A stretch of 64,000 nt of DNA from Nocardia huaxiensis (GCF_013744875.1 NZ_CP059399.1:3968001-4032000); one strand, 5' to 3'; shown: positions 10,784 through 18,959, counted from the stretch's first letter. The notes: generated from the sequence alone by a model not told the origin. Program-made: numbers and translations.

Positions 10784-11161
10784 ATGCTGTCGATCATCGG
10801 CACCTCCCTCGCCGCCCTCATCGCCCTCGCGGTCTTCATCATGGGCACCAGCTTCTTCTGGGCGCCCCAGGGCGCGACCGGCTTCGGCATCCCGAACACC
10901 CCGATCCAGGACCCAGCCTTCCGCGCCTGGCTCCGCGTCAAGGGCGTCCGCGACATGGTCTGCGCCATAACCATTCTCATCCTGCTCGCCGCCGGAAACA
11001 CCACACTGCTCGGCGCTCTCCTGCTGGCCCTGGCCCTCATACCCCTCGGCGACGCGACCATCGTGCTGCTCACCAAGGGCCCGAAGTCGGCCGCCTACGG
11101 CGTTCACGCCACCACCGCGGCCATCGTGCTGACAGCAGCAACGCTCCTGCTGATCGCCTGA
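10784..11161 (+). CDS. DUF4267 four-helix membrane protein
   Basis: A 125-aa integral membrane protein with four hydrophobic segments (about 2-22, 56-72, 75-94, 104-124). The stretch WAPQGATGFGIP, followed by AWLRVKGVRDMVCA, is typical of DUF4267 (small DoxX-like proteins of unknown role). The ATG at 10784 is the natural start. It is 28 bp behind the hemerythrin gene and likely co-transcribed under the SARP box. No function is assigned to the family; a membrane partner for the reductase or hemerythrin is speculation. Confidence 0.75.
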   Translation: MLSIIGTSLAALIALAVFIMGTSFFWAPQGATGFGIPNTPIQDPAFRAWLRVKGVRDMVCAITILILLAAGNTTLLGALLLALALIPLGDATIVLLTKGPKSAAYGVHATTAAIVLTAATLLLIA

Positions 11162-11194
11162 ACCTCCGCTTGGCCTTTGGGTGGCTGCGGTTCG

Positions 11195-11643
11195 CGCTGC
11201 CGCGAAAAGGAGGTAGCGCTGAAAACTCCGGATCGAGACGAATGGTCCGCGCGATCTGCGCCATCCTCTGCCGCAATCGAGTCAGGGGATGGTCGGGGAA
11301 CTCCGCATCCCACCGCTGTTCATCCGCGCGGTTGAAAGGCAGAACACCTTGGACGTGCGGAGCGTAGGGATGCGGTGTGATGACGTTTTCAAACGACGGC
11401 GATCACCGATGCTTCGATGAGACTGCCACTGGCCGAGTGGAATTCGGTGAGTCGTCGGCGCAATGTATCGAGGTCTTCGAGTGGCGCCGGTAGATCGGGC
11501 GCGAGTTCGTAGTATTGGAGAACAGCCAGGTCGCCGGTGTCGGGATCGACCCAGGTGTTGTCGGACTCGGTTTGAAAACCGGTGGTGTCGAATGAGATTG
11601 GCACCAGCTCACGGTATCCGGCCTGAACGGTGAGGTGTTGCAA
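11195..11643 (-). pseudogene. Deletion pseudogene of an actinobacterial hypothetical protein family
   Basis: Codons from the ATG at 11643 give MQHLTVQAGYRELVPISFD and continue to DTLRRRLTEFHSASGSLIEA, ending at a TGA at 11389-11391 after 84 residues. Immediately beyond, in a shifted frame (codons from 11372 down to about 11195), the same strand encodes HPYAPHVQGVLPFN, then WDAEFPDHPLTRLRQRM and IARTIRLDPEF, ending in PPFRG. From memory, both pieces belong to one actinobacterial hypothetical family of roughly 220-250 aa whose C-terminus has the ...PHPYAP...FPDHPLTR pattern; the conserved middle is missing. The simplest reading is an internal deletion with frame loss. It could also be called as an 84-aa gene, which would miss this. 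Function of the family is unknown. Confidence 0.6.
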
Positions 11644-11677
11644 TGACCGCCTGAATCCACACCGAATTGAGTGCGAT

Positions 11678-12088
11678 TCAGCGTGGTGCCGAGGCTTCGA
11701 TCGCCTGTTTCATCTCTGTGATGCCGAATTCGGTACGGATGCGGATCTCCGGCGCGGCGGTTTCGGGCAGGATATCGGTGATCCACACCAGCCGCCCTTG
11801 CCCGCCCTCGTCGTGAACCTCGAACGAGGCATGGTGGTAATCCAGTGCAGGCCGGGCACCTTCCACGACGGCGTAAGCCAATCGACGTGACCGGTCGTCG
11901 ATGGTGATGATCAGTTCCCGGATCACATGTCCATCGGGGAAGGTCAGGAATCGGTGGGCTCCGTCCACCCGGGTGTCGGTGACTCGACCGGGAAGTAGGC
12001 GTTCGTGTACGGCGGCGACGTCGCGTATGACATCCCAAGTGTGTTGTGGCGAAGCATTGATCAGGATTTCGTGGCGGACGGATGCCAT
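11678..12088 (-). CDS. SRPBCC/START-like small-molecule-binding protein
   Basis: A 136-aa protein beginning MASVRHEILINASPQHTWDVI, the standard opening of polyketide-cyclase/dehydrase-like SRPBCC domains. A helix-grip pattern follows: LLPGRVTDTRVDGAHRFLTF, then the strands VIRELIITIDDRSRRLAYAVVEG and SFEVHDEGGQGRLVWITDILP, and a long C-terminal helix. Family members bind hydrophobic ligands or act on polyketide-like substrates; no specific activity can be read. The ATG at 12088 is preferred because it aligns with family starts; an in-frame ATG at 12145 would add 19 residues. It lies upstream of and co-directional with the pseudogene at 11195-11643. Confidence 0.75.
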   Translation of the reverse strand: MASVRHEILINASPQHTWDVIRDVAAVHERLLPGRVTDTRVDGAHRFLTFPDGHVIRELIITIDDRSRRLAYAVVEGARPALDYHHASFEVHDEGGQGRLVWITDILPETAAPEIRIRTEFGITEMKQAIEASAPR

Positions 12089-12271
12089 CGCGGCGAGAGC
12101 TCCACTCGTGTCGGGGCAGGGCATGGCCAACATATCCGCACGCACTCACATGCCGCGTTGCGGGCTGAGCGGCCGGTGCGGGCCTGGGGAATATCGGCGG
12201 GGCGGGTTACTCGGACGCGTGGTGATCAGATCAGGCGTAGAGTTGATGACCCGCGGCGACAGGAGTTGAAA

Positions 12272-12628
12272 ATGTCCCTACGCGCCAGACCAGCGATAGT
12301 CCGGACTGCTGCGGTCGCTGTGGTTGCGGGTGTCGGCACGCTCTTCGGCACGGTCGGTCCAGCGTTCGCCGACGTCGAACCCGGTGATTACACGTCCACG
12401 ACGTGGTCGGCCGGCATTGTGCTCCTGCAACGGGACGCGCGCGTCGAGGGCGGGGAGCTGGTTTTGATCGGGCGTTACCCCATTCATTCGACGCCCGACG
12501 GGGGTTATGTAGATCTATTTCCCGGCCACCGAGTCGTGCTGATCAGCGACGGACACGGTGGGTACGCGGGCCCGGCGTATTTCGGTGGAGTGGAGATCGG
12601 CGCCATCACGTTGACCCCGCGACGTTGA
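12272..12628 (+). CDS. Small secreted protein of unknown function
   Basis: A 118-aa protein with a clear Sec signal peptide: a basic start (MSLRARPAIVR), a hydrophobic core (about 12-28) and a cleavage site after AFA at residue 33. The mature part of about 85 residues begins DVEPGDYTSTTW and is probably all beta, with repeated short strands (GIVLLQRDARVEGGELVLIG). It ends GGVEIGAITLTPRR. No family is recognised. The ATG at 12272 has an AGGAG ribosome-binding site (12261-12265). It is divergent from the SRPBCC gene, with 183 bp between starts. Confidence 0.65.
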   Translation: MSLRARPAIVRTAAVAVVAGVGTLFGTVGPAFADVEPGDYTSTTWSAGIVLLQRDARVEGGELVLIGRYPIHSTPDGGYVDLFPGHRVVLISDGHGGYAGPAYFGGVEIGAITLTPRR

Positions 12629-12793
12629 TCGATCGACCACGCGATCGCTGATGAGGGTCGGGCCGTTCGACCGGGCAACTCGGGCTGGTCCGAATGCACT
12701 GACCTGCCGGGTGGAGCGCGAATGGTTGTGGTGGAACGTAGCCTGCCCGGTGAGCGGCGGAACGGTGATGCTCGACGGGGAGGAAAACGACAG

Positions 12794-13330
12794 TTGGCCG
12801 AATCGACACAGACCGCGGTCACGATCGAGCAAGCGTGGCAAGCGCTTCCGCAGTGGGTCGCCGAGTGCCTGGACAGTGCGGCCGCTATGGCTGCGGCCCT
12901 GGGCGCGGATGCCGAGGACTACGGTTCGGATCCCCTTACTGCATTCGGGGCTTGGCAGGACTATCTCGACAGTCTTCCTCTCGACGAGTTCGAGCACAGC
13001 GACTGGGTGACACTCAAAGCTGACGTGGTCGCCTTTGTGTCCAGTGTTCTGTTGCGGCGCTTCGATTGCGAATGGCATATCGTCGCGGACGAATCCGAGA
13101 AGAGGGGGTATCACTACGTCATCGCCTCGACCTCTGACGACGGTCTGCTCCGGCTTCTCGACCTGTTCGGACTGGTATTCCACGCACTCGACAGCGGTGA
13201 AACGCAGTTGCTGAACCTGCTCACGGAGGCACTGGCTCAACTCGGAATTCCGGCGATACTGCGAGTGGTCGGCATGCCTCGGGCCGCGGGCGAAATCGAC
13301 CCGAGGTCTGTGGTGCCCACGCATTCGTGA
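12794..13330 (+). CDS. Hypothetical protein, probable TTG start
   Basis: An acidic protein of 178 residues when started at TTG 12794. That start is favoured because GGGGAGGA (12777-12784) sits at ideal distance, whereas the in-frame upstream ATG at 12722 has no ribosome-binding site and would add a basic, unlikely 24-residue tail. The protein is mainly helical, with WQALPQWVAECLDSAAAMAA and FGLVFHALDSGETQLLNLLT as prominent stretches. Many Trp/Asp/Leu residues and no membrane segment or signal are seen. I do not recognise the family. It follows the small secreted protein by 165 bp on the same strand. Confidence 0.55.
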   Translation: MAESTQTAVTIEQAWQALPQWVAECLDSAAAMAAALGADAEDYGSDPLTAFGAWQDYLDSLPLDEFEHSDWVTLKADVVAFVSSVLLRRFDCEWHIVADESEKRGYHYVIASTSDDGLLRLLDLFGLVFHALDSGETQLLNLLTEALAQLGIPAILRVVGMPRAAGEIDPRSVVPTHS

Positions 13331-13347
13331 GCACCACAGGTTTTCGG

Positions 13348-13524
13348 TCAACCGCGCCGGTAGTTCTGGTGTTTGGCGGCGGGGACGGCGGTGCGGCCGG
13401 GGCCGTGTACCTTGCCGGTGAAGGCCGGCTGTTTGTCAGTTTTGCCGCGACGTTCCTTGCGGGAGAGGGGGCGGTCGGCGGGGTTGAGGGCTTGTGGGGC
13501 CGGGGATTGGGGATGGGTTCGCAT
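13348..13524 (-). CDS. Conserved small basic actinobacterial protein
   Basis: A 58-aa highly basic protein. The core NPADRPLSRKERRGK and the ending KVHGPGR...KHQNYRRG resemble a short conserved actinobacterial hypothetical family that I recognise by this PxSRKERRG signature; no function is known. The ATG at 13524 has a strong ribosome-binding site (GGGAGGACAGC). It is convergent with the preceding plus-strand gene, 17 bp away. The basic, unstructured composition suggests nucleic-acid or ribosome contact, but that is only a guess. Confidence 0.65.
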   Translation of the reverse strand: MRTHPQSPAPQALNPADRPLSRKERRGKTDKQPAFTGKVHGPGRTAVPAAKHQNYRRG

Positions 13525-13792
13525 GCTGTCCTCCCAGGGATGCGTGACCGACTCACCGGGGCGAGGCCGGTCGGAATCGGAATGCCATGCGCGGCAAGGG
13601 GTATTGCCTTGCCGGGTGGCGGTGAGAAACGGTGCTCCGGGCCGGGGACGGCACACGGGCGAGCACGGGCTCAGGAGAACAGCTGGATCCACATGTCAGC
13701 CACCATATCCAGACGGGCGGGGATCGTGCATCCTATTTTTTTTCGGGGCGTGTGTGCGGGGACACGGGGGATGGGTTGGCTACGCTCCGGCA

Positions 13793-14116
13793 ATGACTCT
13801 GCTGCTCTTGGGTTTGGCCATTGCGTGCGAGGTGACGGCGACGGTGTCGTTGAAGCTGTCGGAGGGGTTCAGCAAGCTGCTGCCGTCGGTTGTGGTGGTG
13901 TTCGGGTACGGGTTCGCGTTCTTCTTTCTGTCGCAGGCGTTGAAGCGGGGGATGCCGGTGGGTGTGGCGTACGGGATCTGGTCGGCCATCGGGGTTGTGG
14001 CGGTGGCGATCATCGGGGCGCTGTTCCTCGACGAGCATGTGACGCCTGTTCAGATCGGGGGGATCGGGCTGGTGATTGCCGGAGTGCTGGCGCTGGAACT
14101 CGGTGGGGCGCACTGA
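13793..14116 (+). CDS. Small multidrug resistance (SMR) efflux transporter
   Basis: A 107-aa four-helix inner-membrane antiporter of the EmrE/Mmr/QacE type, which exports lipophilic cations in exchange for protons. The essential glutamate is E13 (MTLLLLGLAIACEV). The helix-2 and helix-3 motifs SQALKRGMPVGVAYGIWSAIG and the closing VIAGVLALELG are family hallmarks. Start ATG at 13793; the upstream 268 bp contain a run of eight T (13736-13743) but no recognisable guanidine riboswitch. It is convergent with ilvA, 17 bp away. Substrate range cannot be read; a SugE-type guanidinium exporter is less likely given the W/Y pattern. Confidence 0.9.
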   Translation: MTLLLLGLAIACEVTATVSLKLSEGFSKLLPSVVVVFGYGFAFFFLSQALKRGMPVGVAYGIWSAIGVVAVAIIGALFLDEHVTPVQIGGIGLVIAGVLALELGGAH

Positions 14117-14133
14117 CACTCCGGCGGAGCAGG

Positions 14134-15357
14134 TCAATCCTGGACGCGCACAAGGTATCCGGCGTCGGCGAGGGTGGTGAGGACGTCGTCGCGGTGGGCG
14201 GGGCCTCGGGTTTCGAGGGTGAGAAGAACTTCTACCTCGTCGATGGCGAGCCAGGCGCCGGTGCGGGAGTGGGCTACGTCGAGGACGCTGGCGCCGGTGC
14301 GGCCGAGTTCGGCGAGGAGAGCGCCGAGGCTGCCAGGGCGGTCGGAGATGGTGACGCGGGCCGCCAGGTAGCGGCCCGCGGCGCTGAGGCCGTGGCCGAT
14401 GACCCGGGTCAGGAGGAGAGGGTCGATATTGCCGCCGGAGAGGACGGCGCAGACGGGGCCGCGCAGGCCCAGTTCGGTTGGGGTGCAGGACATCAGGGCG
14501 GCCACGGCGGCGGCGCCCGCGGGTTCGACGATGAGTTTGGCGCGTTCCATGCACAACAGCAGGGCCTTGGACAACGACTCCTCGTCCACGGTGAGGATCG
14601 TGGGGGTGAGGTCCGCGATATGGCCGAAGGGCACTTCGCCGGGGAGGCCGACCGCGATGCCGTCGGCCATGGTCGACATGCGTTCCAGGCGAACCGGTTT
14701 CCCGGCCGACAGGGACTCCGGCCAGGCCGCGGCATCGGCCGCCTGCACGCCGATCACTCGCACGTGCGGGGCGCGTTCCCGCAGTGCCACCGCGATTCCG
14801 GCGAGCAGCCCACCGCCGCCGGTCGGCACCAGCACCGTGCCGACATCCGGTATCTGGTCGAGGATTTCGAGGGCCACGGTGGCCTGGCCGGCCACGATAT
14901 CGGGGTGATCGAACGGGTGCACCAGGGTGGCCCCGGTCTGATCGGCGAATTCCCGTGCAGCGGCCAGCGATTCGTCGATGGTCTCGCCGACCTGATGCAC
15001 GGTCGCGCCATAGGCCTTGGTGGCCACCAGCTTCGGCAGGGCCGCGCCCACCGGCATGAAGACCGTGGACTCGATCCCCAGTGAGGTCGCCGACCACGCC
15101 ACGCCCTGAGCGTGATTGCCGGCGCTGGCCGCCACCACGCCGCGCGCCCGATCGGCGTCGGGCAGATTGGCGATGCGGTTGTACGCGCCGCGCGGCTTGA
15201 ACGACCCGGTTCGCTGCAGGTTCTCGCATTTGAGCCACACGTCGTGGCCGGTGCGGTCGGCCAGTACCCGTGAGGCCACCACCGGGGTCCGGCGAATCAC
15301 CGGTGCCAGCAGGGCTGCCGCGGAATCGATCTGCGCCATGACGTCCATGGCGGTCAT
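14134..15357 (-). CDS. ilvA: Threonine ammonia-lyase (threonine deaminase)
   Basis: PLP-dependent deaminase converting threonine to 2-oxobutanoate, the first committed step to isoleucine. The PLP lysine is K54 in the motif QRTGSFKPRGA. The phosphate-binding glycine loop GTVLVPTGGGGLLAG is at about 173-187. A single ACT-like domain (about 325-405, starting RVTISDRPGSLGALLAEL) closes the 407-aa protein. This architecture with one ACT domain is the short form, seen in both biosynthetic actinobacterial enzymes and TdcB-like catabolic ones, so isoleucine feedback is possible but uncertain. Start ATG at 15357 (MTAMDVMAQI). It is divergent from a PPOX-family gene, 87 bp between starts. Confidence 0.92.
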   Translation of the reverse strand: MTAMDVMAQIDSAAALLAPVIRRTPVVASRVLADRTGHDVWLKCENLQRTGSFKPRGAYNRIANLPDADRARGVVAASAGNHAQGVAWSATSLGIESTVFMPVGAALPKLVATKAYGATVHQVGETIDESLAAAREFADQTGATLVHPFDHPDIVAGQATVALEILDQIPDVGTVLVPTGGGGLLAGIAVALRERAPHVRVIGVQAADAAAWPESLSAGKPVRLERMSTMADGIAVGLPGEVPFGHIADLTPTILTVDEESLSKALLLCMERAKLIVEPAGAAAVAALMSCTPTELGLRGPVCAVLSGGNIDPLLLTRVIGHGLSAAGRYLAARVTISDRPGSLGALLAELGRTGASVLDVAHSRTGAWLAIDEVEVLLTLETRGPAHRDDVLTTLADAGYLVRVQD

Positions 15358-15444
15358 GCTGCCAGGAGTTCGCTGGCCTGTCTCGTGCCACTCCGCATCG
15401 AACTGGACTGTTGCGTGGCGCCGGGGATGGGGCAATCGTGGGTC

Positions 15445-15939
15445 ATGACCACTCCCAGCGCATTGCCCGCGGAGGTCACCGGCGTCCTGGACCGGTACTT
15501 CACCGCGGAGCTGTCCACCCACGCCCGCGACCACACGCCGGTGACCGTGCCGGTCGCGCCGCTCTGGCTGCCCGAACGCGGGCAGATCCTGGTGACCACT
15601 GGAATCGGCGTCCCGCACAAGGCTTTTCGTGCCCGCCGCGATCCCCGGGTGGCGCTGCTGTATTCGAATCCGGTGGCCAGCGGCCTCGACGATCCGCCCG
15701 CCGTGCTGGTGCAGGGCAATGCCTCGGTCTCCGAAATCGTCACGTGGGACGACGAATTGGCGCGGCAGTTCCACAAGGTGTGGACCGCGCAACCCAAGGG
15801 CGTGGGCGCCGACCCGATCACCAAGCGACTGTTCTGGTGGTACTACATGCGCCTCGAGATCCACATTCGGCCGGTGCGCATCCGCTGGTGGCCGGGCCGC
15901 GATATGACGGCCGCGCCGCACGAGGAGGTCCTGCTGTGA
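15445..15939 (+). CDS. Pyridoxamine 5'-phosphate oxidase-like (split-barrel flavin) protein
   Basis: A 164-aa protein with the PPOX/split-barrel pattern of flavin- or F420-linked proteins. VPVAPLWLPERGQILVTTG forms the first strands, HKAFRARRDPRVALLYSNP the family-typical R.dPrval.. segment, then AVLVQGNASV and a long helix ending RRLFWWYYMRLEIHIRPVRI-like residues (YMRLEIHIRPVRIRWW). Start ATG at 15445. The stop overlaps the next gene by 4 bp (GTGA), so the two are coupled. Substrate and cofactor cannot be told from sequence alone. Confidence 0.75.
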   Translation: MTTPSALPAEVTGVLDRYFTAELSTHARDHTPVTVPVAPLWLPERGQILVTTGIGVPHKAFRARRDPRVALLYSNPVASGLDDPPAVLVQGNASVSEIVTWDDELARQFHKVWTAQPKGVGADPITKRLFWWYYMRLEIHIRPVRIRWWPGRDMTAAPHEEVLL

Positions 15940-16382
15940 TCACCAACCTGGCCGAACAGCTCGATACCGCGCTGCGGCGCTTTCCCGACGGCGCCGTGCT
16001 CATCGCCAATGATCCCGACGGATATCCGGTGAGCCTGCGCTGCGAACCGCGGCTCGAGGGCCGCGCCCTGGTCGTGGACCGGCCCACATGGTTCGCCGCG
16101 GTCGACGGCGTCGCCGCGCTGCTGGGCCACAGCCACGACGAGCAGGGCTGGAAACTGCAATCCGTGACCTCCCGGGGCACACTCGAAACCCGCGACGGCA
16201 CACTGGTTTTCACCCCGAAGACGGTGACGGACAATACCGGCTCACCCGGTCAGCTGATCGCCATGGTGCGCAACGGTCACCGCGCCGCCACGGCCTACCT
16301 GCGCCGCCGCAACCTTCCGCGACCCGCCATCCCGTGGGACACGATCAAAGCGGCGCGTGCCGCGGTTTCCGGACAAAAGTGA
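15936..16382 (+). CDS. Hypothetical protein coupled to PPOX-like gene
   Basis: A 148-aa protein with a strand-rich first half. ALRRFPDGAVLIANDPDGYP and VSLRCEPRLEGRALVVDRP suggest another split-barrel flavin-type domain. The stretch LLGHSHDEQGWKLQSVTSRG, then FTPKTVTDN, and a C-terminal helix (RAATAYLRRRNLPRPAIPWD) complete it. The GTG start at 15936 overlaps the previous stop by 4 bp. It probably works together with the preceding protein, perhaps as a hetero-pair of PPOX-like subunits; this is inference from context and rough fold only. Confidence 0.65.
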   Translation: MITNLAEQLDTALRRFPDGAVLIANDPDGYPVSLRCEPRLEGRALVVDRPTWFAAVDGVAALLGHSHDEQGWKLQSVTSRGTLETRDGTLVFTPKTVTDNTGSPGQLIAMVRNGHRAATAYLRRRNLPRPAIPWDTIKAARAAVSGQK

Positions 16383-16477
16383 TTTAAGGTCTTCCCAAGT
16401 CGCGCCGCAGCCGGATCCGTGGCAGCGGCGTCGTGCCGTCGTGCTCTGCCTCCACCATCGCGGAAGTGAGGAAAGCT

Positions 16478-17017
16478 GTGCCGAACGCAGGGAAAGTCGC
16501 TCTATCGCTCGTCTTTTCGACTGTTTTCGGCCTGGCGGCCATGATGACCGTGCCTGTCGGCGGCCAGCGCGCGACCGCCGAGCCGCCCACCCTGGGCGCC
16601 TGCAATGCCGGTGACTTCCGCTGGACCGCCGTCGACGGCGGCATCACCATGACCTCGCGGCTCATGACCTTCACCTCCGTCGGCCGGCTCTGGGACTGCT
16701 GGGGCGTGCCCGGCGTCACCGGCGGCACCTTCACCGGAGTCCATGTGGCGGTATCGGATTGCATGCATCCGGCCGACGGCCCGCTCACCGTCGACATCAC
16801 CTGGTCCAATGGCGAGACCAGCCGGCTGTGGGGGCCGTGGCCGGTCGGCATGATGCAGCCGACCGTCGGCCCGCTGGAAGTGGTCGCCGGTTTCGGGCAG
16901 GGTGGCCGGGTCCGGGTCACCGCCTGGTACGAGATGATGACGATGGAGCAGATCAACGGCTGCATGGGCTCCGGAATCACCACCGGCACAGGGCGAATGA
17001 CCGCGGCAATGGAGTGA
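16478..17017 (+). CDS. Secreted protein of unknown function
   Basis: A 179-aa exported protein. From GTG 16478 the N-terminus is VPNAGKVALSLVFSTVFGLA, a typical signal with a likely cut near ATA|EPP (residue about 35). The mature domain has four cysteines (in LGACNAGDF, LWDCWGV, VSDCMHP and INGCMGSG) that could form two disulfides. It is rich in strands and Trp (ITWSNGETSRLWGPWPVG). This layout is common in small exported beta proteins of Nocardia and Rhodococcus; no function is known. The GTG at 16478 follows AGGAAAG; a GTG at 16466 would add four residues. Confidence 0.7.
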   Translation: MPNAGKVALSLVFSTVFGLAAMMTVPVGGQRATAEPPTLGACNAGDFRWTAVDGGITMTSRLMTFTSVGRLWDCWGVPGVTGGTFTGVHVAVSDCMHPADGPLTVDITWSNGETSRLWGPWPVGMMQPTVGPLEVVAGFGQGGRVRVTAWYEMMTMEQINGCMGSGITTGTGRMTAAME

Positions 17018-17121
17018 GGCAGAGTCGCTCGGTGATAGCCAGGGACAAATGTCAGGTCCCTGATGTGGCGTGCAAAACCCTTTGAAAATTGTGTATTTAA
17101 GCCCACCGGTCCAAATCTGCT

Positions 17122-17136
17122 TTTCCGAGTCGGAAA
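17122..17136. promoter_or_regulatory. 15-bp perfect inverted repeat before nsrR
   Basis: TTTCCGA-G-TCGGAAA lies 17 bp upstream of the nsrR ATG. It is a candidate operator for autoregulation. It does not clearly match the NsrR consensus I remember (A/T-rich 11-1-11 repeats); an AT-rich stretch at 17088-17101 (AAATTGTGTATTTA) is an alternative NsrR site. Confidence 0.4.
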
Positions 17137-17153
17137 TACGTACGGTGGATGAC

Positions 17154-17612
17154 ATGCAGCTCTCCCGGTTCACCGACCTCGGTTTGCGGGCGCTCATGCG
17201 GTTGGCTGTCAGCGACGGCGCTGAGGAGCGCGTCACCACCAAACTCATTGCGCGCCAAGTCAATGCCTCCGAGAACTATGTCGCGAAGGCAGTGTCGAGG
17301 CTCGCCGAACTGGGGTACGTGGAATCGCAGCGCGGTCGCTCCGGCGGGGTCTTCCTCACCGAAGCCGGGCGCACGGTCACGGTCGGCACCATTGTCCGGC
17401 GACTCGAAGGTGAATGCGAAGTCATCGACTGCGTCGGTGACAACCCCTGCCCGCTCGCGGGTGCCTGCCGTTTGCGGGGCATCCTCGCCGGCGCGCAGGA
17501 AGCCTTCTATCGCGAACTCGACCGCTATGTGCTCGCCGATCTGGTGACGCCCAGAACCGTGGAGCTGCTGTATCAGCCGGTGTTCCCGGCGAGAGAACTT
17601 GTCAACGATTAG
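17154..17612 (+). CDS. nsrR: Rrf2-family nitric-oxide-sensing repressor NsrR
   Basis: A 152-aa Rrf2 regulator that binds a 4Fe-4S cluster and releases DNA on reaction with NO. Cysteines C93, C99 and C105 and aspartate D8 are present. To my recollection these are exactly the cluster ligands, with the same numbering, in Streptomyces coelicolor NsrR; C88 is extra. The winged-helix N-terminus (MQLSRFTDLGLRALMRLA, then the recognition helix NASENYVAKAVSRLAELGYV and the wing RGRSGGVFL) is intact. Start ATG 17154. The flavohemoglobin gene follows at 9 bp, the classic NsrR target, so sensor and detoxifier share one transcript. Confidence 0.93.
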   Translation: MQLSRFTDLGLRALMRLAVSDGAEERVTTKLIARQVNASENYVAKAVSRLAELGYVESQRGRSGGVFLTEAGRTVTVGTIVRRLEGECEVIDCVGDNPCPLAGACRLRGILAGAQEAFYRELDRYVLADLVTPRTVELLYQPVFPARELVND

Positions 17613-17621
17613 GAGCAGGCC

Positions 17622-18848
17622 ATGACGATCGCACCGGATTCCGCGCTGCACACCGTTCCCGAACTGGAACCCGAGCACGCCGAATTGATCCGGGCGACGC
17701 TGCCGCTGGTCGCGGCGCGCATCGACGACATCACCCCGCTGTTCTACCGCAAGATGTTCACCGCCCATCCGGAGCTGATCCGGGACCGCTTCAATCGCGG
17801 CAATCAGGCCCAGGGCGCCCAGCAGCGGGCCCTGGCCGCCTCCATCGCCACCTATGCCACGCATCTGGTCGACCCGGCGCTGCCGCATCCGCGGGAACTG
17901 CTCTCGCGCATCGGCCACAAGCACGCCTCGCTCGGCGTCACCCCCGCCGAGTACCACCTGGTGCACAAGTACCTGTTCGAGGCGATCGTCGAGGTGCTGG
18001 GCGCGGACGTGGTGACCGCACCCATCGCCGCCGCCTGGGATCGGGTGTACTGGCTGATGGCCACCACCCTCATCGATTTCGAGGGCGAACTCTACGACGC
18101 CGCCGGGGTGGAGCCCGGTGACGTGTTCCGCGAGACCACGGTGCTCGAGCGCATCGACGACCCCTCCGGTGTCGCCACCTTCGTGCTGGCCTCCGCGGAT
18201 CCGGCCCGTCCGCTGCCGGATTTCGCTCCCGGCCAATACATTTCGGTGGGTGCGGATCTGCCGGACGGCGCCCGGCAGCTGCGGCAGTACAGCCTGGTGA
18301 ACCGTCCGGGTGCGGGGCGGCTGGCGTTCGCGGTGCGCCGGGTGACCGGGGACGCCCAGTCTCCGGCCGGTGAAGTCTCGAACTGGTTGCACGACACCGT
18401 GAATGCGGGAGACCGGCTCCAGATCACGCTGCCCTTCGGCGATCTCGTCATCGATACCGCCGCCACCAACCCGCTGGTGCTCATCTCCGCCGGCATCGGC
18501 GTGACCCCCATGGCGGGCATTCTCGAATACCTTGTGGCACAGACCCCGCAGCGGCCGGTGACCATTCTGCACGCCGATCGCTCCGCGGCCACGCATCCGC
18601 TGCGCGAGCAGATCGTCGATTCGGTCGGCGCGCTGGAGAATGCCTGCTACAAGGTCTGGTACGAGACGGCCGGCGGCCGCATGAACCTGGGCGAGGTCGA
18701 CCTCCCCGCCGACGCCGACTACTACCTGTGCGGCGGCAACGGCTTCCTGCAGTCGGTCCGCGCCCAGCTGTTCGCTGCCGGAATCCCCGGCGAGCAGGTG
18801 CATTTCGAGCTCTTCTCGCCCAACGACTGGCTGCTCGACGCGGAGTAG
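17622..18848 (+). CDS. hmp: Flavohemoglobin (nitric oxide dioxygenase)
   Basis: A 408-aa enzyme oxidising NO to nitrate with O2 and NAD(P)H. The globin domain (about 12-150) has the B10 tyrosine in FYRKMF (Y42), the E7 glutamine region NQAQGAQQRAL and the proximal histidine H101 in GHKHASLG. The FAD domain carries RQYSLVN (about 224-230), and the NAD domain starts at SAGIGVTPM (about 288-296). The ending CGGNGFLQSVRAQL is the NAD-ribose region and F-S-P near the C-terminus closes over FAD. Length is that of the family. Cytoplasmic, directly behind nsrR, and so NO-inducible. A palindromic repeat lies 4 bp past the stop. Confidence 0.96.
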   Translation: MTIAPDSALHTVPELEPEHAELIRATLPLVAARIDDITPLFYRKMFTAHPELIRDRFNRGNQAQGAQQRALAASIATYATHLVDPALPHPRELLSRIGHKHASLGVTPAEYHLVHKYLFEAIVEVLGADVVTAPIAAAWDRVYWLMATTLIDFEGELYDAAGVEPGDVFRETTVLERIDDPSGVATFVLASADPARPLPDFAPGQYISVGADLPDGARQLRQYSLVNRPGAGRLAFAVRRVTGDAQSPAGEVSNWLHDTVNAGDRLQITLPFGDLVIDTAATNPLVLISAGIGVTPMAGILEYLVAQTPQRPVTILHADRSAATHPLREQIVDSVGALENACYKVWYETAGGRMNLGEVDLPADADYYLCGGNGFLQSVRAQLFAAGIPGEQVHFELFSPNDWLLDAE

Positions 18849-18852
18849 CATC

Positions 18853-18942
18853 CGTCATCCCGGCGCGCTTTTGGCCGGGATCCACACCGTTGGTGCTTCA
18901 ACGGTTTTCGTGGATTCCGGCCAAAAGCATGCCGGAATGACG
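18853..18942. repeat. Interspersed palindromic repeat, copy 1 (complete)
   Basis: Two 33-nt arms (18853-18885 and 18910-18942), inverted and matching at 29 of 33 positions, flank a 24-nt centre. Each arm is itself a hairpin: ATCCCGGC pairs with GCCGGGAT around GCGCTTTTG. The outer ends are CGTCATCC and GGAATGACG. Related copies are at 38263-38353 and, as one arm, at 34282-34314. Here it separates convergent hmp and idi and could end both transcripts. Confidence 0.85.
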
Positions 18943-18959
18943 AGGAGAGGCAGTCCTTC

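Noticed and set aside
13525..13792. A guanidine riboswitch before the SMR transporter gene
   Set aside because: No paired ACGR-loop hairpins or ykkC-like core could be found; only a T8 run at 13736-13743 stands out.
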